The position numbers and the translations under genes were made by a program. The notes beneath the pieces are model-generated. The model made no database searches. It saw only the letters and a list, made by a program, of their open reading frames with translations, and was not told the origin of the DNA. Source: Brettanomyces bruxellensis (Eukaryota > Ascomycota > Pichiomycetes > Pichiales > Pichiaceae). From it: DNA of 64,000 nt. Position 1 is the first letter of the stretch. Each line of letters opens with the position of its first letter. Below, in pieces: positions 30,813 to 40,104 of the stretch. The stretch spans positions 1,183,001-1,247,000 of the forward strand of contig NC_054690.1 of NCBI RefSeq assembly GCF_011074885.1, in the 5' to 3' direction.

Positions 30813-33155
30813 TCATCTCAACCGGTCGCTGATACTATTTCCAAAAGGTCTTAAGTCCTTTCTGTCATCTTCCCTCTCTTTTTTCTTCAGCTTCTCATCT
30901 CTTCCTTTCTTCTCACCTCTTCCTTTCATCTCATCTCCTTCCCCTCCATATGCATGCTTTGGCACTTCACACACTGCCAACCCATTTCTCTCAAAGCATC
31001 CATAAGCCTCTCTCAGTCCTTGCTCTCCTTCCTCACACAGCCACTCAAAATTCCGAGCCATCTGGTACTTCTGCCTCTTCATCTTGCCCCAATGCAACTT
31101 AAACAACTTGTAAGGGCCGGAATTCCGTGAGTATGTTGAAAGCACATATCCGGCCAACTGCTCAATGTCGTCTATCAACTCCTCAACACTGTCATATCCA
31201 CCATTTTCAATTTTATATCTAAGCTGCTTGCCATCTATGACACCTTCATTATCCGTCAAAATCGTATCCAACACCCCATATTTGTCGGAGTGTAGAAATG
31301 CGCTGCCAACCGTTTCAATCGCAAACAAACGCGGCAGGTAAAACGCCTCGGACTCCTGCACCAACACCGAATTTAGCCTCGAGGTCTGCACACTGCGCTC
31401 CGAAACTCTTTCGGAGATTTCGCCAAGCTTCTGCACGTCTTTCTTGATCATATCCAGCACGCCAAGCCGATCCTGCACGTCATCAAGCGTCATCGACCCA
31501 TAGTTGATCGGATCCGGCCGTCTGATCAATGGAATCTTGCTCTGCTCCCGTTTCAAGGTCCAGTACTTGCAAATGTTCGCGAGCAGGTCCTCCGACCCGT
31601 CAGGTAAAAGCCTCTCTCTCTTAAGATACGATTCCATCCTTTCGACAACGGCATGGGGAACTACGGGAGATCCCCGGTTTGTTTTCCACTTAAACAACCT
31701 GCTTTTTGACTCCTGAAGCTCCCGAAACTTCTCGGTGCTAACGGGAACGTAATTTTCATACCGTGCCTGCTTGTTCAGCTTAGACACGTTTGATCTTGAG
31801 TAAAACAGCCTGGTCTTCTCTATTCCAAGGGCTGTATCATGAGAGCATGCCCAACTGCCAGGCGTGTGGCGATCACAGTAAGAAATCAGTGATAATGGAT
31901 GGTCAAGCGCTCCCTTAACACCTTCCTTCATCTCCATATACAGTCCGGCTCGCTTTGCACAAGTTGCATGGTACGCGACAAAACAGTTGTGCTTCGAACA
32001 CTGAATGCACGCCCCAACCTTCCTCCGGCATATGAAGCAGGTGAGCTTCCATCTACCCTTTGGAATGTTCTGGATACCTTCTATAGGCTCCATGTATGTT
32101 GGATTCGCAAAGTACACCTCGCTGATCCAGAGTGTACAGATGTTGTGTGCCCAGTGGCCATCATCCGTCTGCTTAAATGCTCCAGTCGTGCTGGGGCAGA
32201 AAAGACATCTCTGTGTGTGATCTCTTGAGATAAGACATCTTCTACAAAGCCACGGTCCCTCAGGTATAAACGGTATTCCGTAGCATTCCTGATGAACAGC
32301 AATGTTGCATCCATCGCAGAAAACAATCGCATTCGAAGCATCGCAGTCATTCCTGTTGCAAATCGCACAGCATTGATCTTCTTCTGGTGATACTCCTATG
32401 CCGTCATCTGAACCATACATCGAGCATTTAGCCGCAAGCTTCTTACTCAGGGCATCCTCGTTTGCAACAGATGGTGGTAGCAGCTGCTCTATGAAGAAGA
32501 ACTGCATCTCGATGAACGTCATAACCAACTCAAAGAACTCGTTGCTTATTTCCTTGAGTCCATTTTCTGCTCTCTGACGATTCACGTAGTCCACATAGAG
32601 ACTATCCTGGTTATCCATGTCATACAACACCTTCAACTTCTCGTCCTTTCTCAATCTCCCCGTGATTAGCCCATAGTCACTCTCGTTTGCCCTCTTATAG
32701 GCTGTCAACCCTCTCTGCCCCACTCTTTTTGAACTCGAATCGTTATATCCATACTTGTGATACTTTCTGTTCATGATAAGAACGCCTGAATCCGGATCTG
32801 CTGAACTTGAGACTGATCCAACGGCCTCAAACTGCACTCGTTTGAATTTGGGGTGCTTGAGTCTGCCAAGTATCGCTTTGTCTCTCTGCCTTTTATCCTG
32901 CCTATAATAAACAAGAGATGAATCATTATACATTTTATCATATAGTTCATCTGATTTCTGCGCCACCTCCTCGCCAACCTGCTTATTCTGATGCTTTCCA
33001 TGATGCTGTGTACCATTCTTCGAATTTCTAATAATCTTCACCTCAAGTTGTTGGTCAACATCGAGATTATCATAATATTCGGTGAAGTCAATCTCCTCAC
33101 GCGGTTTTAAAGGAAACACGGCTGATTTTTTCAATTTTGGCCGGTTGGTTTTCAT
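30813..33155 (-). CDS. NTO1: NuA3 histone acetyltransferase subunit Nto1 (PHD fingers)
   Basis: Nto1 is the scaffold of the NuA3 H3 acetyltransferase complex, the yeast relative of BRPF1/JADE. The 780-residue protein (S. cerevisiae 748) carries a PHD finger at 262-308: CCAICNRNDCD, FCDGCNIAVHQECYG, PWLCRRC. It is followed by the linker and extended PHD (ZnK plus ePHD) at about 317-430: CLFCPSTTGAFKQ, WAHNICTLWISEVYFANP, CFICRRKVGACIQC, CFVAYHATCAKRAG. The PHD-ZnK-ePHD arrangement is diagnostic of this family. The N-terminal part, about residues 170-230, holds the enhancer-of-polycomb-like region. The C-terminal part is helical, with a long charged tail (KGRGEKKGRDEKLKKKERE). The start at 33155 is the first ATG. 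Confidence 0.95.
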   Translation of the reverse strand: MKTNRPKLKKSAVFPLKPREEIDFTEYYDNLDVDQQLEVKIIRNSKNGTQHHGKHQNKQVGEEVAQKSDELYDKMYNDSSLVYYRQDKRQRDKAILGRLKHPKFKRVQFEAVGSVSSSADPDSGVLIMNRKYHKYGYNDSSSKRVGQRGLTAYKRANESDYGLITGRLRKDEKLKVLYDMDNQDSLYVDYVNRQRAENGLKEISNEFFELVMTFIEMQFFFIEQLLPPSVANEDALSKKLAAKCSMYGSDDGIGVSPEEDQCCAICNRNDCDASNAIVFCDGCNIAVHQECYGIPFIPEGPWLCRRCLISRDHTQRCLFCPSTTGAFKQTDDGHWAHNICTLWISEVYFANPTYMEPIEGIQNIPKGRWKLTCFICRRKVGACIQCSKHNCFVAYHATCAKRAGLYMEMKEGVKGALDHPLSLISYCDRHTPGSWACSHDTALGIEKTRLFYSRSNVSKLNKQARYENYVPVSTEKFRELQESKSRLFKWKTNRGSPVVPHAVVERMESYLKRERLLPDGSEDLLANICKYWTLKREQSKIPLIRRPDPINYGSMTLDDVQDRLGVLDMIKKDVQKLGEISERVSERSVQTSRLNSVLVQESEAFYLPRLFAIETVGSAFLHSDKYGVLDTILTDNEGVIDGKQLRYKIENGGYDSVEELIDDIEQLAGYVLSTYSRNSGPYKLFKLHWGKMKRQKYQMARNFEWLCEEGEQGLREAYGCFERNGLAVCEVPKHAYGGEGDEMKGRGEKKGRDEKLKKKEREDDRKDLRPFGNSISDRLR

Positions 33156-33741
33156 TGCTTTATGACAAATAGCGCTCCGATACGTCGAGCATATCTTTCT
33201 GCTTAATTACTATGTTCCCTCTGCCAAATTGATGCCACATATGATTAACTTTGGTTTTATAGATAATGCGGGGGCTGGCTTTTCGGAAATATATTTCGCG
33301 TAAACAAATACTTCACCGGGAAAAAAAATAGACGATACAAAAAAATACCAAAAATCGGCGAAAAAAATAACGGTAAAAACACCTGTTGAACTAGGATGTT
33401 TAAACAAATATTCGCAAGATTACTCAAAGCGCATGACAAAAGCATGCTAAATATTACACAAAGCTTATTAAAGTAGATAGAAACGTAGTATTTACACCGT
33501 AATGTATTATTGCACACAAAATTTCAAAGCGTGTTTTCCACAATTTCCGATCATCTTGACCTATCCGGTTTAAGGATTCTCGCGCATGAGAACTAAATCA
33601 AATATTGGATTTAAGGTTGCAGAAATTATCTGCATTTGTTGCACACGAGCTTTTACACTTGGTTTAAAGGACATATCTCCGAGTCATGATCAGCTTTGTA
33701 AAGTGTATTTCGTACTTTCTTTTCTCAGAAGTTAGCCAAAA
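33156..33741. promoter_or_regulatory. Divergent promoter of NTO1 and the 33742 gene
   Basis: This is 586 bp of AT-rich DNA with A runs at 33321-33328 and 33340-33346. Only chance-length open frames are present. I recognise no specific element. Confidence 0.35.
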
Positions 33742-34299
33742 ATGCGTATCATTAAGCATAATGAGAATTCTGTCAAAAAGAGGATTGAGTACCAACCGGA
33801 ACGAGAGGAATTCGTAAAGCATTTGAAGCCGAATACTTTTGGTCAGCAGTTTTCTCCAAGTCCAAGAGAAAAGCGTAATTCTAATATTAGTACTAAGGAA
33901 CTATTACAACCAAAAGGGCCCAAAAACATTGGTGTGCTGTGTGACGTCACATATCATTCAAGAAAGCATTCTCACTCGTATTCTCATCCAGGTAGCCAAC
34001 CGAAAGGCGGGCATAATCACAGAAGTAGTTCTTTGAGAGCCAAGTCTACTGAAATTACTGGTTATTCATCTTTCAATCATGACAGAGGAGACGCTATCTC
34101 TACATTTCAAAGCCGAATTCTGGAACGGTCTGATTTGATCGAAAGCAGAAAGATCAAAAAGTTAAATATGAGTTCTAAAAACAATGAAGTAGAAGAGTCT
34201 GCCTTGCCTGCCAGAAAGGTTCTTAGGACAGAAATATGGGAGCAGCAGTGTGCTGGCGAAACTGAGCCCAAATACACAAACCAGTATACGTACATATAA
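33742..34299 (+). CDS. Uncharacterised small basic protein
   Basis: This 185-residue protein is not recognised. It is basic and rich in Ser, His, Lys and Arg. Notable segments are EYQPEREEFVKHLKPNTFG near the N-terminus, PKNIGVLCDVTYHSRKHSHSYSH in the middle, and IESRKIKKLNMSSKNNEVEES. The C-terminal part resembles disordered sequence. There is no membrane segment or presequence. It may be a fast-evolving nuclear protein. The ATG at 33742 is the first in frame and the frame is uninterrupted, but without a family match it could still be a non-conserved frame. Confidence 0.5.
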   Translation: MRIIKHNENSVKKRIEYQPEREEFVKHLKPNTFGQQFSPSPREKRNSNISTKELLQPKGPKNIGVLCDVTYHSRKHSHSYSHPGSQPKGGHNHRSSSLRAKSTEITGYSSFNHDRGDAISTFQSRILERSDLIESRKIKKLNMSSKNNEVEESALPARKVLRTEIWEQQCAGETEPKYTNQYTYI

Positions 34300-35141
34300 T
34301 TGGAATTTCATTACAACATGTTTCTAAAAGCCAGATTTACTTGTCATTTTTGTATCTATATAGTTGACGATTATTGGGCATCATAAATTAAGCGCTCAAA
34401 CATATTTTTTCTTGCTTTTATCTAATTTTTTTTTTTACCCGCTAGATCTTGCAGTAAATCTGCTCCAAGCTAATCTTGGGCAAGTCTAAGTTTTTACCAC
34501 ATGAACGGGGCTGATAACCACAGTAACATGATGCTTATTAGTAGTCTAAACGATACTAAACGATCTTTTTTAGCAAACTCAACTTGTACTGATTTAGGAT
34601 TGCTAAAAATTTGCTTGTTATAGATTGACGGTTGTAACTCGGAATAAGCATGTTGAACTTCACTTCTCCGCAATTTAAGGCTGATTATCGTACCTCAGAA
34701 TATTCTCCTGAACATCGGATTACATAATAAATAATTTTTTGACGTTTGGTAAAAGCTATTTTTTTTCTTTTGATATTACGCTCACCTTTTTTTTTTTTTT
34801 TTCCCCGAGCGATTACATATATCTTCGCAAGTTCACCACACTAACCATATGCCGAATTGTTTTAATCGCCGCAGTACTTACCCTTAACCCATTTTTTCCC
34901 TTTGCCATTTATATCAACGGCATTACAAAAGTTGAGTTGAGTGCAAAAATATAGGAACAGAGGGTCTGGACTATTTGATTTAACGAAGTGATAGATATTT
35001 TTCCCCTATTCATTCATCGCGCTATTAGTCATTAGAAAATTGATAGTCAAATCTTACGACAAAAGCTATAAAACAGCAAGCAACAGAATATCATAACCTT
35101 TTTTTGGCCACATCCATTTGTTGGATTACTTTCACACTCAG
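34300..35141. other. Intergenic region and promoter of the bHLH gene
   Basis: 842 bp without a supported gene. T runs lie at 34427-34436 and 34786-34802. The last part, before 35142, carries no motif that I can name. Confidence 0.35.
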
Positions 35142-36710
35142 ATGGATTCAGTCGAAGCTCTTGAAAACCTAATAGGCCAGGTAGGGGCCGAAAGAGGTGA
35201 CCCTAGCCATTTCAGCAATAATGGTAACAACAGCCATAATAATGGTGGTAACGACAATTACTTGCATGCAGCCAACATGGGCCAATCAGAGATGTCGTTT
35301 TCCTCCATGAATGGTGCGTCTTTTGATGCAAACAGCATGAATACGGACTTCCTTCTACAAAATAATAACAAGCCAGGAAATGGAACCAATAGCACAGATA
35401 CAAGCAGCAACCAAGCTAATAGTGCCAATAACTTCTTTCGTGGCACTTACAACACCAACAGTTCTGACAATTTCAACACGCAGGATTCGTCCTTGGGCTT
35501 GCCAGGCGGATTTCACAACAATCCTGACAGTAACAGCAATAATGTGAGTACTTCTGGTGGGTTTAACGGCGTTCCAAACCTCAAGGTGGATGATTTCTTA
35601 CGCTGGAACAACGCAAACGGCCATTCAAACAGTTTGAGCCTAAATCTGGATGATGAAAACTCTGTTTCCAGTCCACACCCACCGGAAAGCGTGGGTGGCC
35701 CAAGTTCGCAATACTTTTCACCAAGACCTTCAGGTTTGCCTTCACCAGGCATGAATCAGAGGTCTGGTTCAACAAGCAACCAGCTGGGAAAAAGCTATAC
35801 CTCGCAGCTGGGAAGTTCACTTGCATCTTCTGCTTATGATAGTCTTTTAGATTCTCCTTACGGGTCATTCCAAGGAAGTTTCAACGACTCTTATTTGAAA
35901 TCTCCTCCTTTGGAATCGACATCTCTTAACAATTTCGGTTCTCCGGCCTCTTTCAGCTCGCATATGAACTCGAAGAAACTCCTGTCTAAAGAGGGAAAGA
36001 TCAACAGGAGAAGAGAGTTGCATAATGCAGTTGAACGAAGAAGAAGAGACTTGATAAAGGAGAAAATACGAGAACTCGGCACGTTGATTCCACCCATGCT
36101 ACTGCTAGATGGACAAAAACGCAGGCAAACGACAAAGAAGGAGTCGCGGGCCAATAAGAGTACGATTCTCTCGAAATCTGTCGTCTACATCGAAAATCTA
36201 CAGTTGGTGATGAAGATGCAGGAGGAAAGAAGACATATGCTCGTATCTCGAATAGCAACTTTGTCTGGAAGTGGTGGTAACGGCAGCCCTCAGTCTGTGG
36301 CACAGCCACAAATGCAGCCTGCAGATTCTGGAATAAATGCCATCAGCGAGAGTCCTTTGGAAAATACAGATGTTGATAACTCTAACACGAATATGGGAGA
36401 TAGGGATGCCGATACTTTTGGTTTCACGCCAATTCACACTCCGTACTCTAATGTTACAAGTCCATTCGTAACAAATGGAGACACACCACTAGGCTTAGAT
36501 AAGCAGGCGTCACCTGTGCAGGTTAACGGGCTGGCTGGAGGAGCTGGAGGAAGTGGTAAAATGGTTGCAAATCATATCGATGGCAAAGATGATGGTACTG
36601 GGTACTCCGATGCTTACTTGAATGAATTCCTTACAACCACGCCATCGGAAAATACTCCTAACTTCACTGGGAGCCCGGTAGACTTGTCATTTGGAGGTTT
36701 GGGGGGATGA
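35142..36710 (+). CDS. RTG3: bHLH transcription factor, Rtg3-like
   Basis: Rtg3 works with Rtg1 in retrograde signalling from mitochondria to the nucleus. The 522-residue protein has a long Asn/Ser-rich N-terminal half, and a basic helix-loop-helix domain at about residues 285-370. The basic region reads LHNAVERRRRDLIKEKI, with the His, Glu and Arg needed for E-box contact, then the first helix and IPPMLLLDG, a charged loop (KRRQTTKKESRANKS), and the second helix ILSKSVVYIENLQLVMKMQEERR. The HNAVERRRR...KIRELG.LIPP pattern is that of Rtg3. The C-terminal 140 residues are Gly/Ser/Asn-rich with a short acidic SDAYLNEFLTT element that could activate transcription. The ATG at 35142 is the first in frame; the open frame upstream lacks one. 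Confidence 0.8.
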   Translation: MDSVEALENLIGQVGAERGDPSHFSNNGNNSHNNGGNDNYLHAANMGQSEMSFSSMNGASFDANSMNTDFLLQNNNKPGNGTNSTDTSSNQANSANNFFRGTYNTNSSDNFNTQDSSLGLPGGFHNNPDSNSNNVSTSGGFNGVPNLKVDDFLRWNNANGHSNSLSLNLDDENSVSSPHPPESVGGPSSQYFSPRPSGLPSPGMNQRSGSTSNQLGKSYTSQLGSSLASSAYDSLLDSPYGSFQGSFNDSYLKSPPLESTSLNNFGSPASFSSHMNSKKLLSKEGKINRRRELHNAVERRRRDLIKEKIRELGTLIPPMLLLDGQKRRQTTKKESRANKSTILSKSVVYIENLQLVMKMQEERRHMLVSRIATLSGSGGNGSPQSVAQPQMQPADSGINAISESPLENTDVDNSNTNMGDRDADTFGFTPIHTPYSNVTSPFVTNGDTPLGLDKQASPVQVNGLAGGAGGSGKMVANHIDGKDDGTGYSDAYLNEFLTTTPSENTPNFTGSPVDLSFGGLGG

Positions 36711-37191
36711 AAACTGTGTATTTTGTGTGCATTGGTGTAATCTAATTTAGGGGCTGAAAATAGGAAGAACCGTCGGAGATGAGGAAGAGAAAGGAGACGG
36801 GAATAAAGTTGTAAAATGTTGGGGAAATCTGTGAAACGGGGGTATAGAATACGTGAAGAATGAAGTAGAGGTGAAAAGACGAAGATCGAAACTGGGATGG
36901 GGGAAGTAAGGTACTATTGAACATGAATAGATGGAATGGAGTAAATTTAAAATTAAAGAAAAAAAAAAAAAAAAAGTTTAAAACCGGTAAATTTACATTC
37001 GTGGGGTCGAGCTATCATGCCAAGTATTCATGTTTAAAGAAAGTACAATTTTAGACAGTTTTGTAGTTTGCCTTCCTTCAATTTTCGTTACATTCTGCAG
37101 TAGTATTGCAATTTTCTTCTACTTTAACATCCAGACCTCATATAGTCAAAGTATACAAACAACCTTTTCACCTTCACAATTATATATTAGC
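36711..37191. other. Intergenic region before SFT2
   Basis: 481 bp. An A run of about 17 lies at 36959-36975. An ATG at 37030 is in frame with SFT2 and would add 54 hydrophobic, unconserved residues; I consider it upstream leader sequence. Confidence 0.4.
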
Positions 37192-37818
37192 ATGTCACAA
37201 AGTGATGTGGACTTTCTCTCAAACTGGAGATCAGGCAATAGAGGGGCAACAGCAGGAGGAAGTTTGGCTGACAAGGCAAAATCGATTTTCTCGTCGGCAA
37301 AGGAGGCTGTTGAAGATGGATATGATAGGGCATACCATGTTCTACCTATGACAAGTGATGATATTTCCCAGGAAGAGCCTTCATGGTTTCATATGTCTCG
37401 TTTTGAGCGATATATGGCATTTGGGCTCTTCATGCTAGGTTCTGCGGTGTGCTTTATATTGGGATTCCTACTTTTCCCTGTTCTCACGCTAAAACCAAGA
37501 AAATTCGCCATGCTTTGGACACTTGGATCACTACTTTTTGTTCTTAGCTTTGGCTGCTTGCAAGGTCCCTCTAATTATTGTCGCCACTTGATCTCCAAAG
37601 AGAGGCTTCCGTTCACATGCGTTTTTTTCGGCAGTGTGCTGGCCACAATATACTGTGCCTCAATACTTCGGTCCACTGTATTAACTCTCGTTACAGGTAT
37701 TGTTGAGATTTTTGCAGTTCTTTACTACACGATAAGCTATTTCCCATTTGGTGCACAGGGGTTAAATATTATTACCAATGCGGGGGTTCATCAGATTGGA
37801 AGCATGGTTGGTGTGTAG
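37192..37818 (+). CDS. SFT2: Golgi vesicle transport protein Sft2
   Basis: Sft2 is a small four-pass Golgi membrane protein that helps vesicles fuse in retrograde (endosome-to-Golgi) traffic, genetically linked to the Sed5 SNARE. The 208-residue protein (S. cerevisiae 215) has a cytosolic N-terminus, then EEPSWFHMSRFERYMAFG and four hydrophobic segments. Conserved blocks are FPVLTLKPRKFAMLWTLGSLLFVLSFG, then ISKERLPFTCVFFGS, and ISYFPFGAQGL near the C-terminus. The start at 37192 (MSQSDVDFLSNW) gives the family-sized N-terminus. An upstream in-frame ATG at 37030 is possible, but the added residues resemble nothing in the family. Confidence 0.93.
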   Translation: MSQSDVDFLSNWRSGNRGATAGGSLADKAKSIFSSAKEAVEDGYDRAYHVLPMTSDDISQEEPSWFHMSRFERYMAFGLFMLGSAVCFILGFLLFPVLTLKPRKFAMLWTLGSLLFVLSFGCLQGPSNYCRHLISKERLPFTCVFFGSVLATIYCASILRSTVLTLVTGIVEIFAVLYYTISYFPFGAQGLNIITNAGVHQIGSMVGV

Positions 37819-38143
37819 AGCATGATATGCTTGCACCAAAATGTACACTAAATAAATTGAATAAGCCAGCCAAGCGTCCGTAGCTCGTAGCTCGTTGCCG
37901 TTTAGTGCATGCATCAAATTGCATCCTGTTCAGTGCCCTCTCTAAATTTTTTTTTTTTTTTTTTTCACTCTCTCTCTTTTTTGGCCTTCCTTATATAGGC
38001 CGGAAAATTGATATGCCGCGAGGCATCATGTTCAGCACTAGTCGTCTCTCAGACAATACTTGAAGATCATATATATATACATACTTGTCCTCATTCTCCG
38101 CATTATCCAGATAACACACTTGCAAAAAACTAATCTATCAAAC
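37819..38143. promoter_or_regulatory. SFT2-HNT1 intergenic region with TATA box
   Basis: A T run of about 18 lies at 37948-37965. A TATATATATA stretch occurs at 38070-38079, about 65-75 bp before the HNT1 ATG. No gene is seen. Confidence 0.5.
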
Positions 38144-38652
38144 ATGTCTAGTACTGCTCTTAACGCCTCGTGCATCTTTTGCAAAATTCTAAAGGGTAAG
38201 TATTGAAGCTTTGCGGTCGATCACGGAACAAAGTCTACTAACAAACGGTTAACTTAAAAGGCGAAATACCATCGTTCAAAGTCTACGAGACAAAGTACAG
38301 TTACTCGTTCTTGGACATTGAGCCAACTGCAGAGGGCCATATTCTCATCATTCCAAAATGCCATGCTGCTAAATTGCACAATGTGCCGGATGAATATTTG
38401 GCAGACTTGTTGCCTGTGACCAAGAAGCTTGTTAAAGCTCTCAATCTTGATATCGATTCTCCAGAGGGTGCCGGCTACAATGTCCTCCAGAATAATGGTC
38501 GAATTGCCCATCAGTACGTTGATCACGTGCACGTCCATTTGATTCCAAAGAGAACCGTCCAGGAAGGTTTAGAGGAAGGATGGCCAGCACAAAAAGCCGA
38601 CATGGACAAGTTGAAGAAGTTGGCTGCCGACTTAGCTTCCAAGTTGAACTAA
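38144..38652 (+). CDS. HNT1: HIT-family nucleotide hydrolase Hnt1 (spliced)
   Basis: Hnt1 is the Hint-type adenosine phosphoramidase, which hydrolyses AMP-lysine and similar phosphoramidates. Exon 1 is 38144-38195 and exon 2 is 38261-38652, giving 147 residues. The join produces CIFCKILKGEIPSFKVYETK, the conserved HIT N-terminus; the spliced codon is GGC. The catalytic histidine triad is HVHVHLIP at residues 106-113. Other conserved parts are SFLDIEPTAEGHILIIPK and NVLQNNGRIAHQ. S. cerevisiae HNT1 also has an intron. The reading frame of exon 2 alone lacks the N-terminal Cys motif and any proper ATG. Confidence 0.95.
38196..38260 (+). other. Intron in HNT1
   Basis: This 65 nt intron has donor GTAAGT at 38196, branch point TACTAAC at 38236-38242 and acceptor AAAG ending at 38260. 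Removing it restores the HIT-family frame. Confidence 0.95.
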
Positions 38653-40104
38653 GTTACATTGAGAAAGCGCCATTCTTGCTGCTTTTGCTCGGTCTTTTCT
38701 GAAATTTGCTGCCATTATCGAATTGTTATAGAATAGAGACGATAGGCCATGGCTTCGGGCCGTGTCGCTCAAAATACAGATGGAGTTAAAGATAAGGTAG
38801 TCTATGAATTTATGTGAACATTGTTCGTATATGGGGTAGCGGAAAGGTGTAGTTTCGCTGTAGATGGAAGTGTAACTAACTGTTAAGCCCACGTTTTGGC
38901 TAAACGAGGGGCTTTCTCGGGTGCTCGGCCCTCCCCCCTTACATTAAGTAATGAATGAGACTAGGCAAGTTTACCGTTGATATAGCTTTTGACCCCACGT
39001 AAGTATACAGGGCTCATCTAACGATATTTCTGCATTATCGTATCAATAGAAAGATAACGAGTTAATTATTTAATTGGCGATGACCAATGCAAAGAAATAT
39101 TCAATAGTATTAGAAGCCGATTACTGGAGCCACCGCGTTTGACCGAGATATTTTTCACTCTTGCTTGGCCGATTGATTTCTGAAAGAATGGACTATTACC
39201 ACTAATTGGAATACTGCCAACTCCCGCACCCACGGCATTCTTTTTTCTCTTCCGTAGCCATTGTTTCGCTCATACCTTACAGTCGAGTCATTTTTTTATC
39301 TAGCGTATTTTTTTTATTTTTCTTTATTTTTTTTTTTTTTGACGGCGCCTAACCTATTACAGTAATTGTTCAATACATGCGGATTACTTGACTCCTATAG
39401 CTTGCTTTGACCTGGCTCACTTAATTTGCTAACCTCTCTTAATCCCTTTAACCAGCATGTGTATCCCTTGTACAACCTTTCCAGTCTGATTCGCCCGAAA
39501 AAAATTAGTGTTTATACCACAATGTGGTCCAAATTTCAGTGCTCCCCTCTTTTCGCCCTGACTTGACACACCCAGATCTTGCCGTTTAGTGCAGTGCTGT
39601 CTAACTTCATGCTTTTGCAGTCATATTGCATGTATGCACTCTCGAAATTGTCTTCTTCTATTCTGCACCCTCGCCGAACTTCTGCACTTCTTTTTTTCTA
39701 CAAATGGTTATCTGACTTTGGTCTGATTAATTACTGGCGCATTGTGTTTTTTTGGTTTAAATGTTACAGTATTGTTATCTGTTTATTTTTTATTGTTCTT
39801 TTACGTTTTCTTCTTTTACTTCTCTCGTGGATAATTTCTCTTATCAATATTTTGCGAACTAAAATTTTTTTTTTCTTGTTATCTTCGAGCAGATCACTTT
39901 TGCATATCGCTTGCTTTGAGAAAGATAAAGAGATTATATGCATTGTGTTGAATAATATATATACAACATGTGTTCTTGATTTACATTTTATTTTCCATCG
40001 CCAGCAATCCAAAATGGCACTGTTTTCAGTTTTTTTTCTTAACACTACTTCATCACTTGTCTCGTGCCATTTGATATCCACAAAGCAGCAATACTCCTGA
40101 CATA
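38653..40104. promoter_or_regulatory. 1.45 kb region upstream of the first permease
   Basis: No gene is supported; a 173-codon frame ending just before the permease ATG has no ATG start and reflects T-rich sequence. A TATATATA box lies at 39956-39963, about 145 bp before the permease ATG. GATAA motifs, the core of nitrogen-regulatory GATA sites, occur near 39054 and at 39924-39928. Long T runs lie at 39308-39341. Confidence 0.45.

Noticed and set aside
37030..37191. Upstream in-frame ATG for SFT2
   Set aside because: It would add a hydrophobic segment not found in the family and give an extra membrane pass.
39579..40100. A 173-codon hydrophobic frame just before the first permease
   Set aside because: No ATG start, T-rich composition, and stop directly before the permease; it is promoter DNA.
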